A DNA stretch of 64,000 bases, taken from Chromatocurvus sp046260765. Lineage in GTDB: Bacteria; Pseudomonadota; Gammaproteobacteria; Pseudomonadales; Halieaceae. The position numbers were made by a program, and so were the translations under genes. A model generated the notes under the pieces. That model was given only the letters and a program-made list of their open reading frames with translations, did not search any database and had not been told where the DNA came from. The stretch is from positions 62,001-126,000 of the forward strand of contig JBHEOO010000002.1 in NCBI GenBank assembly GCA_046260765.1, in the 5' to 3' direction. Of the stretch, positions 51,730 to 60,846 are shown one piece after another. How positions within the stretch are numbered: position 1 is the stretch's first letter; the number at the start of each line of letters is the position of its first letter.

Positions 51730-52100
51730 TTGTCTGCGTTGCTGGCCTGGTATTCACGAATCTGGGTGTTGAACTCGCCAGCGACGCTCTCTTCCTTCGC
51801 TACCGCGGTATTGTAATCTTCAACGGCTTTTGAATAGGTCGCCATTGCCTTGGCAGCCTGGGTCTTGTTATCTGCGTTCTTTGCGTCAGCTTCCGCTTCT
51901 GTGAACACTGCCTCGAGGCACTTCAGGTACTCCATATTGGCGGCCTGGAAGGCTTTGACCGATTCCTGCCCGTCTACCATTTCCTGCATGCTGGCGTTTG
52001 CGCCATCGGGTATATTTGGCTCATCAGGGGCCTCGCAGTCGGCGTAGGAAGCTGTGGCGCCCATCGCAACGACCAGAATTGCACTCTTTACGATGTTCAT
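51726..52100 (-). CDS. Small secreted protein of unknown function
   Basis: I do not recognise this 124-residue protein. It has a clear signal peptide (MNIVKSAILVVAMGATASYA, cleaved before Asp21) and two cysteines in the mature part (Cys22, Cys61) that could form a disulphide. The rest is an alanine- and glutamate-rich helical region (about 38-120). It is probably periplasmic. It has its own start with a GGAGAGG site just upstream and converges on the ExoD-like gene. Confidence 0.7.
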   Translation of the reverse strand: MNIVKSAILVVAMGATASYADCEAPDEPNIPDGANASMQEMVDGQESVKAFQAANMEYLKCLEAVFTEAEADAKNADNKTQAAKAMATYSKAVEDYNTAVAKEESVAGEFNTQIREYQASNADN

Positions 52101-52153
52101 TGACCTCTCCTCCTGTTTATTCTGCTGCGTTTTTACCGGTTGCCTGTTACGCG

Positions 52154-53548
52154 TCAGCTCTTCCCAACCCAGAGTTTAGGCAGTTTATGCTCCCTTTCAA
52201 GCTGGTCTGCAACGCGGTCGGCTGTCGACTTGTCGGCCAGCCCGATGACGCGGACGCGGTGTATTGTTCTGCCCTGTGATCTTGCATCCTGCACGACTAC
52301 CTTGCCGCTGTCGACCTTCAGGCGACCCGCCCAGCGGCGCGCGTCATCGATGCGTGCGTAGGATCCAAAGTTGACGAACCAGTCGCCTGCGGCGGCGGAC
52401 GATGTGGTAGCGTTGCTTCCGCGCGCTGCGGCCGCGGCGGCTTCCTGAGCTGCAGCGACGGCAGTCTCGACTTCCTTCTCCTGTTCCTCAAGGCTTGCCT
52501 CCAGGGCACGCATCGCTGCCTGCATGTCGGCATTCTCCGCTTGCAGGGCGCTCAGCTCGGACTCCAGGGCCATTTTTTCCTGCTCCGTTGCCCGTTGCGC
52601 TTCGCGGGCCGCTCTTGCCTCCTCCGGGCTCACGGTTGTGGCCAGTTGTGCCTGAAGCTGGCGAATGTCGTCTTCCAGCGCCGAGCGTTCGCTGATTACG
52701 CCATAGCCGCCCACTGCGAGCAGAACGACGGCAACGGCTGCAATGGCAAGCATGGCGATCGGCCAGCGTCTTGAGCCGCTGTCCCCTTGCGGTGCGTCTG
52801 GCGCGTGTCCGCGTACAGCGCTACTCCCTGCGGTATACGGCGGGCTGCTTTCTCCCGTAACAGCGACCGGGGGGACTGATTCGTCGCTCCAGGAATCGTC
52901 CTCCGAGTCCATGCTGCTGTTATCGCGCCAGTCGTCCCGACTGTCGTCCTGACTGTCTTTTTGCCGCTGGTAGGGAGGGTCCTCGGCAGGACTCGCCTCG
53001 CGGGGAAGTGGTTCGCGGGGCAGAGGGTCACCGAAGAACGGATCGTCGCGAGAAGGGTGGCCGGCATCCCGGTGGCCGGGAAGCCGATCTTCGGGAAGCC
53101 GGTCGTCATCTTCATCGAAAGCGTATTCTTCGTTAAAAGAGTCCTCGGAATCCGAATCCATGAAATCGCGACTCTCCAGGGAGGTGCCGTCCCTCGCCGT
53201 AGGCTCTGTGCTCGTGGGCGGAAGCGGTTCCTCTGGTGACGCCGGATAGGGGTCGTCGCCGAGTTCATCCAGCTCTCGTGCCGCCAGGCGGTTCAGGTCG
53301 TCGTTATCTGCCGAGGGTGCCTCCCAGTCGGGCATGGAGCCGGGGTCACTGCCATCGTCGTCCCATTCCGGCACCGCGGGATATTCCCGCTCTTCAGGAA
53401 AACCGGGTTCGCTCCGGGGAGGGTCTGCACCGAAAATCTCGTCCTCGTCGCGATCGGTAAGGGGGCCGGATGCGTCGTCATCATCGCGATCGATCCATTC
53501 TACACCGTCATCGAAAGGCGGTTTGCCCTTGTCGTCTTTACCCGTCAT
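52154..53548 (-). CDS. SPOR-domain inner-membrane protein with long acidic N-terminus
   Basis: SPOR domains bind denuded glycan strands at the division site. The protein, 464 residues from the ATG at 53548, has a cytoplasmic N-terminal region of about 260 residues extremely rich in Asp, Glu, Pro and Ser, one membrane segment (about 262-285), a periplasmic coiled coil (about 290-365), an alanine linker and a C-terminal SPOR domain (DWFVNFGSYARIDDARRWAG to the end). The layout recalls FtsN/DedD but with a much longer acidic tail. It is divergent from uvrD. Confidence 0.85.
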   Translation of the reverse strand: MTGKDDKGKPPFDDGVEWIDRDDDDASGPLTDRDEDEIFGADPPRSEPGFPEEREYPAVPEWDDDGSDPGSMPDWEAPSADNDDLNRLAARELDELGDDPYPASPEEPLPPTSTEPTARDGTSLESRDFMDSDSEDSFNEEYAFDEDDDRLPEDRLPGHRDAGHPSRDDPFFGDPLPREPLPREASPAEDPPYQRQKDSQDDSRDDWRDNSSMDSEDDSWSDESVPPVAVTGESSPPYTAGSSAVRGHAPDAPQGDSGSRRWPIAMLAIAAVAVVLLAVGGYGVISERSALEDDIRQLQAQLATTVSPEEARAAREAQRATEQEKMALESELSALQAENADMQAAMRALEASLEEQEKEVETAVAAAQEAAAAAARGSNATTSSAAAGDWFVNFGSYARIDDARRWAGRLKVDSGKVVVQDARSQGRTIHRVRVIGLADKSTADRVADQLEREHKLPKLWVGKS

Positions 53549-53706
53549 GTCGATGCTTGCCTGTAGACCGCGTTGTGGCCAGATGGTACCAGAGGGTTCT
53601 GTCTCTGCCCACGGCAATGCGTTGCCTGCCGCACTCCATACAAGGTGTTGCGCCCGGAAGGCAGCGAATTCGTGAGCGCGTCGGACAACTGGGCTAGAAT
53701 GCGCGC

Positions 53707-55857
53707 ATGGACGTCACCGACATACTCTCTCCCCTTAATGATGCACAGCGCGATGCCGTTGCCGCCGACAGCGGCAACCTGCTGGTGCTGGCGGGTGCCG
53801 GCAGTGGCAAGACGCGCGTTCTTGTCCATCGTATCGCCTGGCTGATCCGGGCCGAGGGTCTGTCGCCGCAGACCATTCTGGCGGTGACCTTCACCAACAA
53901 GGCAGCGCGGGAAATGCGCGGCCGCATAGAGGAAATGCTGGCCATCCCCGCCCACGGCATGTGGGTCGGCACTTTCCACGGACTCGCCCACCGCTTATTG
54001 AAGGCGCACTGGCGGGACGCCGGTCTCGTGCAGAATTTCCAGATTCTGGACAGTGACGATCAGCTGCGACTGATCAAGCGCGTATGCCGCGAACTGCAGC
54101 TCGACGAGTCGCGCTGGCCGCCGCGGCAGGCGCAGTGGTTCATCAATGCACAGAAGGATGAGGGGCTGCGCGCTGCGCATATTGAACCAGCGCCGGCCGA
54201 TCTGTTTCAGCAGACCATGCTGCAGCTCTACGCAGCCTACGAGGCTGCCTGTGAGCGCGGTGGTCTGGTGGACTTCGCCGAGCTGCTGCTGCGAGCGCAC
54301 GAACTGTGGCTGAAAAAGCCGGATGTTCTGGCGCACTACCAGCAGCGCTTCCGGCAGATACTGGTGGATGAATTCCAGGACACCAATACCATCCAGTATG
54401 CCTGGCTGCGGGTGCTGGCGGGCGGCAATATTCCAGTCGTCGCCGTGGGTGACGACGACCAGTCCATCTATGGCTGGCGCGGTGCGCGCATCGAGAACAT
54501 CCAGCGCTTCGGCGAGGATTTTGCCGGCACCCGCGTCGTGCGACTGGAGCAGAATTACCGCTCTACCCAGACCATACTGCAGGCCGCGAATGGCGTCATC
54601 GCCCACAACAGTGGTCGCCTCGGCAAGGAGCTCTGGACCGCGGGCGAAGGCGGTGATCCGCTGCAGCTTTACGCGGGCTTCAACGAGCAGGACGAGGCGC
54701 GCTTCATTGTCGATCAGCTGGAAGACTGGCTCAGGCAGGGCAATGCGCGGTCTTCCGCCGCGATACTCTACCGCTCCAACGCCCAGTCACGTGTGCTGGA
54801 AGAGGCGCTCATCCGCGCCGCTGTGCCCTACCGCATCTATGGTGGGCAGCGCTTCTACGAGCGCATGGAAATACGCAATGCCATGGCCTATATGCGACTG
54901 CTGGTGAATCGCGGCGATGATGCGGCGATGGAGCGGGTCATCAATACGCCGCCGCGCGGTATTGGCGGCAAGACGCTGGACACACTGCGCTCACTGGCGC
55001 GGGAGCGCGATGTCTCTCTGTGGCACGCGATGGCCATTGTGGGCGAGGAGAAGATGCTGCCGGCCCGCGCCCTCGGTGCCCTCGATGGCTTTCGCGTGCT
55101 GGTGGATGAGCTCGACAGTGGCACCGACGACATGACGCTGGAGGCTCTCACAGAGCGCGTCATCGAGGCGTCGGGCCTGCTGGATCAGTACAGGAAAGAA
55201 AAGGGAGAAAAAGGTCAGGCACGGGTGGAAAACCTCGAGGAGCTGGTGTCGGCAGGACGACAGTTCGGCGCGGTGGATGATGATCGGTCGCCGCTGCAGC
55301 AGTTTCTCGACAACGCCGCCCTCGATGCCGGCGATAACCAGGCCGAGGCACACGAGGACAGCGTGCAGCTGATGACGCTGCACTCAGCCAAGGGGCTGGA
55401 GTTTCCGCTGGTTTTTCTGGCCGGCATGGAGGAAAACCTGTTCCCGCACCGCATGTCGCTCGAGGAGCCGGGGCGGCTCGAGGAGGAGCGCCGGCTGTGC
55501 TACGTGGGTATCACCCGCGCCATGCAGAAGCTGGTAATCACTTACGCGGAAACCCGCCGCATACACGGCAGCGAATCCTACAACCCGCCGTCGCGCTTTA
55601 TCCGGGAGATTCCCGCCGAGCTGCTCCACGAGGTGCGCCTGCAGGCGGGACTCAGCCGGCCGGTGAGCGCGCTGTCCCGAGCAGCGGTGCCTGACAGCGG
55701 CTACAGCCTGGGACAGCGGGTGCTGCACCCGACCTTCGGCGAAGGTGTCGTGTTAAACTTCGAGGGACGGGGCGGCAGCGCGCGGGTCGAGGTCAATTTC
55801 GATGCCGAGGGCAGCAAGTGGCTCGTCCTGCAGTACGCAAAGCTGGAAGTGATGTAG
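53707..55857 (+). CDS. uvrD: DNA helicase II UvrD
   Basis: UvrD is the 3'-5' SF1 helicase of nucleotide excision and mismatch repair. The 716-residue protein aligns closely with E. coli UvrD by memory: LLVLAGAGSGKTRVLVHRIA (Walker A), VDEFQDTNTIQYAW (motif II), VGDDDQSIYGWRGA (III), EQNYRST (IV), QLMTLHSAKGLEFPLVF (V) and RRLCYVGITRAMQKL (VI). The C-terminal Tudor-like SGYSLGQRVLHPTFGEG is present, supporting UvrD rather than Rep. dctP follows after 52 bp. Confidence 0.96.
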   Translation: MDVTDILSPLNDAQRDAVAADSGNLLVLAGAGSGKTRVLVHRIAWLIRAEGLSPQTILAVTFTNKAAREMRGRIEEMLAIPAHGMWVGTFHGLAHRLLKAHWRDAGLVQNFQILDSDDQLRLIKRVCRELQLDESRWPPRQAQWFINAQKDEGLRAAHIEPAPADLFQQTMLQLYAAYEAACERGGLVDFAELLLRAHELWLKKPDVLAHYQQRFRQILVDEFQDTNTIQYAWLRVLAGGNIPVVAVGDDDQSIYGWRGARIENIQRFGEDFAGTRVVRLEQNYRSTQTILQAANGVIAHNSGRLGKELWTAGEGGDPLQLYAGFNEQDEARFIVDQLEDWLRQGNARSSAAILYRSNAQSRVLEEALIRAAVPYRIYGGQRFYERMEIRNAMAYMRLLVNRGDDAAMERVINTPPRGIGGKTLDTLRSLARERDVSLWHAMAIVGEEKMLPARALGALDGFRVLVDELDSGTDDMTLEALTERVIEASGLLDQYRKEKGEKGQARVENLEELVSAGRQFGAVDDDRSPLQQFLDNAALDAGDNQAEAHEDSVQLMTLHSAKGLEFPLVFLAGMEENLFPHRMSLEEPGRLEEERRLCYVGITRAMQKLVITYAETRRIHGSESYNPPSRFIREIPAELLHEVRLQAGLSRPVSALSRAAVPDSGYSLGQRVLHPTFGEGVVLNFEGRGGSARVEVNFDAEGSKWLVLQYAKLEVM

Positions 55858-55909
55858 CGCCGCCGGGGCGCCCGGCGCCCATTCGATAACAAACAATAAC
55901 GGTAGCCAG

Positions 55910-57076
55910 ATGGTAAGTCAGCGATTACAACCGGTGGTCATTCTTGCGTTGGTCGGGGCCCTGGTGCTGGTGATCGGCCTGTGGGCGAAGGACCGCGCCA
56001 CACGGCCGGATGCGGCGGGCGACGGTGGTACCGCGTACGCGGGTCGCGAGTATCAGTGGAAACTGGTGACAACCTGGCCGAAGAATCTGCCCGGGCTGGG
56101 CAAGGCGCCGGAAACCTTCGCCCGCATGGTTGGGGAAATGAGTGGCGGCCGTCTGACCGTGCGCGTGTACGGCGCCGGTGAAATTGTGCCGGCGATGGGC
56201 GTATTCGATGCCGTCTCTGGCGGTGTTGCCCAGGTGGGGCACGGCGCATCCTATTACTGGAAGGGCAAGATTCCCGCCGCGGTGTTCTTTACCGCGGTTC
56301 CCTTCGGCATGACCGCACAGGAGATGAACGGCTGGCTGCACTACGGCGGCGGCGAGGCACTGTGGCGGGAGACCTACGCACCCTTCGGCGTCGTGCCCTT
56401 TGCCGGTGGCAGCACGGGCGTGCAGATGGCCGGCTGGTTCAACCGGGAGCTCAACTCGGCCGAAGACTTGAGGGGCCTGAAGATGCGCATACCGGGACTA
56501 GCCGGTGAGGTGTTCAGTGCCGCCGGTGGAACCGCAGTGAATATTCCCGGAGGAGAGATCTACACCTCCATGCAGACCGGTGTTATCGACGCAGTGGAAT
56601 GGGTCGGCCCCTACAACGACGCTGCGCTCGGGCTTCAGGAGGTCGCGAGATACTACTATTACCCGGGATGGCACGAGCCTGGCGCGATGCTGGAGCTCAT
56701 CGTCAACCGTGAGGCGCTCCTATCTCTCCCTGAGGACCTGCAGGCGATCGTGCGCTACGCGGCCCGTGCAACCAATCAGGATATGCTGGATGAGGCCACG
56801 GCCCGCAATAATGCGTCGCTGCGAACGCTGGTCGACGTGCACGGCGCCGATCTGCGGGAACTGCCCGAGGACGTTCTGGATGTGCTATATCAGAACAGTC
56901 GTACGGTGATGCAGCGGCTCGTCGAGGGCGATCGCATGGCGCGCAAGGTGTACGAGTCGTTCAATCGTTTTCACGATGATGTGCGCGCCTATCACCGCAT
57001 TTCCGAACAGGGCTATATCAACGTCCGCTCGCGGGCCTACGGTGAGTCTATTCCCGGCGTCAAGCCTTCCGACTGA
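55910..57076 (+). CDS. TRAP transporter solute-binding protein (DctP, 2-oxoacid-type)
   Basis: DctP-type proteins capture substrates in the periplasm for TRAP transporters. The 388-residue protein has an N-terminal signal anchor (VVILALVGALVLVIGLWA), then the binding fold. KMRIPGLAGEVFSAAG and GGEIYTSMQTGVIDAVEWVG, with YYYYPGWHEPG, match the subgroup including TakP and related 2-oxo- or hydroxy-acid binders; the arginine in KMRIPG normally binds the carboxylate. It is on the opposite strand from dctQM and 17 bp overlapping with the thioesterase gene end. Confidence 0.9.
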   Translation: MVSQRLQPVVILALVGALVLVIGLWAKDRATRPDAAGDGGTAYAGREYQWKLVTTWPKNLPGLGKAPETFARMVGEMSGGRLTVRVYGAGEIVPAMGVFDAVSGGVAQVGHGASYYWKGKIPAAVFFTAVPFGMTAQEMNGWLHYGGGEALWRETYAPFGVVPFAGGSTGVQMAGWFNRELNSAEDLRGLKMRIPGLAGEVFSAAGGTAVNIPGGEIYTSMQTGVIDAVEWVGPYNDAALGLQEVARYYYYPGWHEPGAMLELIVNREALLSLPEDLQAIVRYAARATNQDMLDEATARNNASLRTLVDVHGADLRELPEDVLDVLYQNSRTVMQRLVEGDRMARKVYESFNRFHDDVRAYHRISEQGYINVRSRAYGESIPGVKPSD

Positions 57077-57458
57077 TCGTGCGCGTGCGGCGCTTGTCGT
57101 CGATCGCCACAAAAATAAATTCGCCCTCTGTGACCTTGATCGGTTCGCCGTCGTGGGGTGAGTCTATCCACACTTCCACCACTATGCGGATAGAGCTGCG
57201 ACCGATTTCAATCACATCGCAGTAGCAGGTCACCACGGCGCCCACGTGGACCGGCGTGATGAAGGCCATGCCCTCAATGGCGACGGTGGCGACGCGGCCG
57301 CCGGCAACCTCGCGGGCGGTGATCGCTCCGGCCAGATCCATCTGCGATAGCAGCCAGCCACCAAAGATATCGCCGCTGGCGTTGGTGTCCTTCGGCATGG
57401 CGATGGTCTGCAGGGCCAGTTCGCCCTGGGGCGTCGGTGTGGAATCGATATCGTTCAT
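57060..57458 (-). CDS. YciA-type acyl-CoA thioesterase
   Basis: This 132-residue hotdog-fold protein hydrolyses acyl-CoA esters. The family motif ALQTIAMPKDTNASGDIFGG (about 15-34) contains the active-site Asn/Asp region, followed by the central helix WLLSQMDLAGAITA and VATVAIEGMAFITPVHVGAV. The end overlaps dctP convergently by 17 bp. It lies 20 bp downstream of dctM and may be co-transcribed. Confidence 0.92.
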   Translation of the reverse strand: MNDIDSTPTPQGELALQTIAMPKDTNASGDIFGGWLLSQMDLAGAITAREVAGGRVATVAIEGMAFITPVHVGAVVTCYCDVIEIGRSSIRIVVEVWIDSPHDGEPIKVTEGEFIFVAIDDKRRTRTISRKA

Positions 57459-57478
57459 GACGGCGTTCGCTCAGGTTG

Positions 57479-58843
57479 TCAGTGCTTCAGCTGCTCTGGC
57501 AGCCACGTGGCCAGCTGCGGCCAGCGCCACAACAGGACGATCACGAGCAATTGAATCACAATAAAGGGTATCACGCCGCGATAAATACTCAGGGTCGCTA
57601 TGGATTCATCGGCGACTCCGCGCAGGTAGAACAGGGCGAAGCCGAAGGGCGGCGTAAGGAAAGATGTCTGCAGGTTGATTGCGATCATGATGCCAAGCCA
57701 GACTGGATCCACCCCCATGGCCAGCAGGATCGGGCCGACAATGGGCACCACCACGAACGTGATCTCTATGAAATCCAGAATGAAACCGAGCAGGAAGATA
57801 ATCAGCATCACCACGAGGGTGGCGCCAAACACGCCGCCCGGCATGTCGGACAGAAAGCGGTGGATCAATTCCTCACCGCCGAAGCCGCGGAACACGAGTG
57901 AAAAAACCGCGGCACCGATCAGGATCATGAACACCATGGCGGTGATCTTGAGAGTGCTCTGCAGGACTTCCCGCAGTCGCGCCAGGCCCATTTCGCGTTT
58001 CAGTGATGCCAGCAGCCAGGCACCGAAGGCACCGACGCCCGCAGCCTCAGTCGGTGTGGCGGCCCCCGCGAGAATGGAGCCGAGCACCACTGCAATAAGG
58101 ATGAGTGGCGGCAGCAGGCCCTTGATCAGCGCCCATGGGTCGAAGCGCTGGCGCTCTGCCGCCGGCATGAGGCCCGGCCTCAGCCAGGCGAGCACCAGAA
58201 TGAACAGCGCGTAAAGCACTACCAGCAACATGCCCGGAATAATGGCGCCGATGAAAAGGTCGCCGACCGAGACTGTCTTCGGATTGAAGACATTCATCGA
58301 CAGCTGCGCCTGCTGGTAGGCGCTGGAAATGATGTCGCCCAGCAGGACCAGGGCGATGGACGGTGGAATAATCTGGCCGAGGGTGCCCGTCGCGCAGATT
58401 GTGCCGGTGGCAACCGTCGGACTGTAGCCGGCCCGCTGCATGATCGGCAGAGACAGCAGGCCCATCGTCACCACGGTGGCGCCGACGATGCCGGTGCTCG
58501 CCGCGAGCAGCATGCCCACAAGAATAACCGACAGCGCGAGTCCGCCGCGGATGCCGCCGAGTAGACGCGACATGTTGTCCAGCAGCTCCTCTGCCACCCT
58601 GGACCGTTCCAGGATAACCCCCATCAGCACGAACAGCGGCACGGCGATCAGCGTCGAGTTGCTCATGGTGCCGAACAGCCGCGACGGCAGCGCACTGAGG
58701 AAGCTGGCGTCGAAAACCCCGGCAATGATGCCCCCCGCGGCAAACATCAGGGCGGTACCCGCCAGCGTGAACGCCACCGGGTAACCGAGCATAAGCAACA
58801 GGCATACGGCGGCGAACAGCCACAGGGACAGCGTTCCCGCCAT
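57479..58843 (-). CDS. TRAP transporter large permease subunit (DctM)
   Basis: DctM is the 12-helix ion-coupled permease of TRAP transporters. From the ATG at 58841-58843 the protein has 454 residues, beginning AGTLSLWLFAAVCLLLMLGY. Repeated hydrophobic segments and the motifs TLIAVPLFVLMGVILERSRV, STGIVGATVVTMGLLSLPIM and PPSIALVLLGDIISSAYQQA are typical. The frame is open a further 945 bp upstream, but only antisense to dctQ and yaaA. It overlaps dctQ by four bases (ATGA). Confidence 0.95.
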   Translation of the reverse strand: MAGTLSLWLFAAVCLLLMLGYPVAFTLAGTALMFAAGGIIAGVFDASFLSALPSRLFGTMSNSTLIAVPLFVLMGVILERSRVAEELLDNMSRLLGGIRGGLALSVILVGMLLAASTGIVGATVVTMGLLSLPIMQRAGYSPTVATGTICATGTLGQIIPPSIALVLLGDIISSAYQQAQLSMNVFNPKTVSVGDLFIGAIIPGMLLVVLYALFILVLAWLRPGLMPAAERQRFDPWALIKGLLPPLILIAVVLGSILAGAATPTEAAGVGAFGAWLLASLKREMGLARLREVLQSTLKITAMVFMILIGAAVFSLVFRGFGGEELIHRFLSDMPGGVFGATLVVMLIIFLLGFILDFIEITFVVVPIVGPILLAMGVDPVWLGIMIAINLQTSFLTPPFGFALFYLRGVADESIATLSIYRGVIPFIVIQLLVIVLLWRWPQLATWLPEQLKH

Positions 58844-59358
58844 CAGCGAACGGCACTCTGCTGCAGCCGCGCCAGGTTGCGCAGAATCTCGGCAACGCCC
58901 TGCATCAGCAGGGTCAGCGCCATGGCCGGTATCAGTGACTTGAGCAGGAAAACGGCGGGGATTCCGCCGGAATCCATAGAGATTTCCCGAATGCGCCAGG
59001 CCTGAAGCACATACTCGCTGCTGATCATCATGATAAGGACGCACAGGGGCAGCAGGAAAATGATGCCCCCCAGCGCGTTCACCCAGGCCTGTGCGCTCGG
59101 GCTGAAGCGGCGGTAAAAGATATCCACGCGAACGTGGGCGTCGGTTTTCAGCGCATAGGCTGCACCGAGCATGAACAGTGTCGCGTGCATATAGGTCACC
59201 GCTTCCTGGCCCGCGATGGAGCCGGTGTTGAAGCCATAGCGCATCACGACCACCACAGTGGTGAGAATCGCCATGGCCGCTGCCAGCCAGGCGATGATTT
59301 TTCCTGTCCATTCGGTGAAAGTGTCGATGGCACTCACCAGGCGCCCGCTCGCTGACAT
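58843..59358 (-). CDS. TRAP transporter small permease subunit (DctQ)
   Basis: DctQ is the four-helix partner of DctM. The 171-residue protein has four membrane segments and the family block QEAVTYMHATLFMLGAAYAL followed by KTDAHVRVDIFYRRFSP. It is the first gene of dctQM and coupled to dctM by a four-base overlap. It is divergent from yaaA across a 109-bp spacer. Confidence 0.93.
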   Translation of the reverse strand: MSASGRLVSAIDTFTEWTGKIIAWLAAAMAILTTVVVVMRYGFNTGSIAGQEAVTYMHATLFMLGAAYALKTDAHVRVDIFYRRFSPSAQAWVNALGGIIFLLPLCVLIMMISSEYVLQAWRIREISMDSGGIPAVFLLKSLIPAMALTLLMQGVAEILRNLARLQQSAVR

Positions 59359-59467
59359 GTTGCGCTATGACCTTTTTGATTATTGGGGCGGAGGTTATCA
59401 TAGTCCGCTGTTGCCGCCGAAGACCCTGCGCGCTCACGCGCGGCGCCCGCAGCAAGGAGCCTGTAAG

Positions 59468-60244
59468 ATGCTGACCGTGATTTCCCCTGCCAAGACACTG
59501 GATTTCGAGACGCCGCCCACCACCCGCAAGGCAAGCCAGCCCGAGTTCATCGAGCAGGCGGCATCTCTGGTAAATGACGCGCGCCAGCTGTCGCCGGAAG
59601 ATATCCGCGGGCTCATGGGCGTCAGTGAGAACATTGCGGATCTCAACCATCGGCGCTTCATGAACTGGCAGCAACCCTTCGATCTCGACAACGCCAAACA
59701 GGCGCTGCTGGCGTTCAAGGGCGACGTCTACACCGGGCTCGAAGCAGAGACCCTCAGCGCTGCAGAGCTCACCTTTGCGCAAAAGCATCTCAGAATCCTG
59801 TCCGGTCTGTATGGCGTGCTGCGCCCGCTGGACCTCATGCAGCCCTATCGACTGGAAATGGGCCTCAAGTTTGCCAACAGCCGCGGTGCTAATCTCTACC
59901 AGTTCTGGGGCGACACTATCGCCGCGAGCCTGAACCGGCAGCTGAAGAAAACCGGCAGCGCCGTGCTTCTTAACCTGGCGTCCAACGAGTACTTCAAGGC
60001 GGTCTCCGCGGGCGCGTTGTATGCGGAGGTGATTACGCCGGTGTTCCGGGACCTGAAGAGCGGAAAATATCGTGTGATCAGCTTTTATGCGAAAAAGGCC
60101 CGCGGACAGATGGCGCGATACATCATCGAGAACGGTCTCGACGAGCCGGAGGACCTGAAGAAATACCGTGTCGGGGGCTATCGCTACAGCGCAAAGGAGT
60201 CGACCGCCCGGGAATGGGTATTCACCCGCGATACCCCGGCCTGA
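59468..60244 (+). CDS. yaaA: Peroxide stress protein YaaA (DUF328)
   Basis: YaaA lowers intracellular iron under peroxide stress in E. coli and binds DNA. The 258-residue protein starts at the ATG at 59468 with AAGGAG eight bases upstream. The family blocks MLTVISPAKTLDFE, AFKGDVYTGLEAETLSAAEL, HLRILSGLYGVLRPLDLMQP and LASNEYFKAV are intact. The frame runs upstream to 59258 without homology. Confidence 0.95.
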   Translation: MLTVISPAKTLDFETPPTTRKASQPEFIEQAASLVNDARQLSPEDIRGLMGVSENIADLNHRRFMNWQQPFDLDNAKQALLAFKGDVYTGLEAETLSAAELTFAQKHLRILSGLYGVLRPLDLMQPYRLEMGLKFANSRGANLYQFWGDTIAASLNRQLKKTGSAVLLNLASNEYFKAVSAGALYAEVITPVFRDLKSGKYRVISFYAKKARGQMARYIIENGLDEPEDLKKYRVGGYRYSAKESTAREWVFTRDTPA

Positions 60245-60246
60245 CC

Positions 60247-60846
60247 ATGGATCAACTGCCCTTCTCGCCCGCCTGTGAAAACAACAAGGGCCCTATTCTG
60301 GCGCACCTGCAGCAGGAATTTGCCGACGATGTTCGCGCTGTTCTGGAGATCGGATCGGGCACGGGCCAGCATGCGCTGTGGTTTGCGCGTCATCTGCCCT
60401 GGCTCACCTGGCAGCCAACGGAGATGCCGGATTCGCTGGACACCCTGCGCCCGCGCTGCGCTGTGAGCGGGCTCGATAACCTGCTGGCGCCACAATCCCT
60501 CGACGTGTGCGCCGAGCCCTGGCCGCTACCCGTGCCCGACGCCGTTTTTACCGCGAACACGCTGCATATCATGGCGATGTCTGCCGTGGAGGCACTGTTC
60601 CGGAGTCTCCACCTGCACGCCCCCACCGGGTGCCGTCTGGTGGTCTATGGCCCCTTCAATTACAACGGCAGGCACACATCCCCGAGCAACGCGCAATTCG
60701 ATAAGTCCCTGCGCGCGCGCTCACCGCAAAGCGGCATTCGCGACATCGAGACTATCGACAGGCTGGCAGAGCTGGCGGGTTTCATGCAACAGGCAGATCA
60801 CGCCATGCCAGCAAACAATCGATTGATCGTCTGGCGGCGACGCTAA
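60247..60846 (+). CDS. DUF938 SAM-dependent methyltransferase-like protein
   Basis: The 199-residue protein has a methyltransferase fold with motif I VLEIGSGTGQHALWFARHLP (about 33-52) and the DUF938 signature FSPACENNKGPIL at the N-terminus. The late block VVYGPFNYNGRHTSPSNAQF is also typical. The substrate is unknown. It follows yaaA by two bases and overlaps the next gene convergently by four bases. Confidence 0.9.
   Translation: MDQLPFSPACENNKGPILAHLQQEFADDVRAVLEIGSGTGQHALWFARHLPWLTWQPTEMPDSLDTLRPRCAVSGLDNLLAPQSLDVCAEPWPLPVPDAVFTANTLHIMAMSAVEALFRSLHLHAPTGCRLVVYGPFNYNGRHTSPSNAQFDKSLRARSPQSGIRDIETIDRLAELAGFMQQADHAMPANNRLIVWRRR

Noticed and set aside
58844..59788. Upstream extension of the dctM frame to a 769-codon product
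   Set aside because: The extra part is antisense to dctQ and yaaA with no homology. The ATG at 58843 overlapping the dctQ stop is the expected start.
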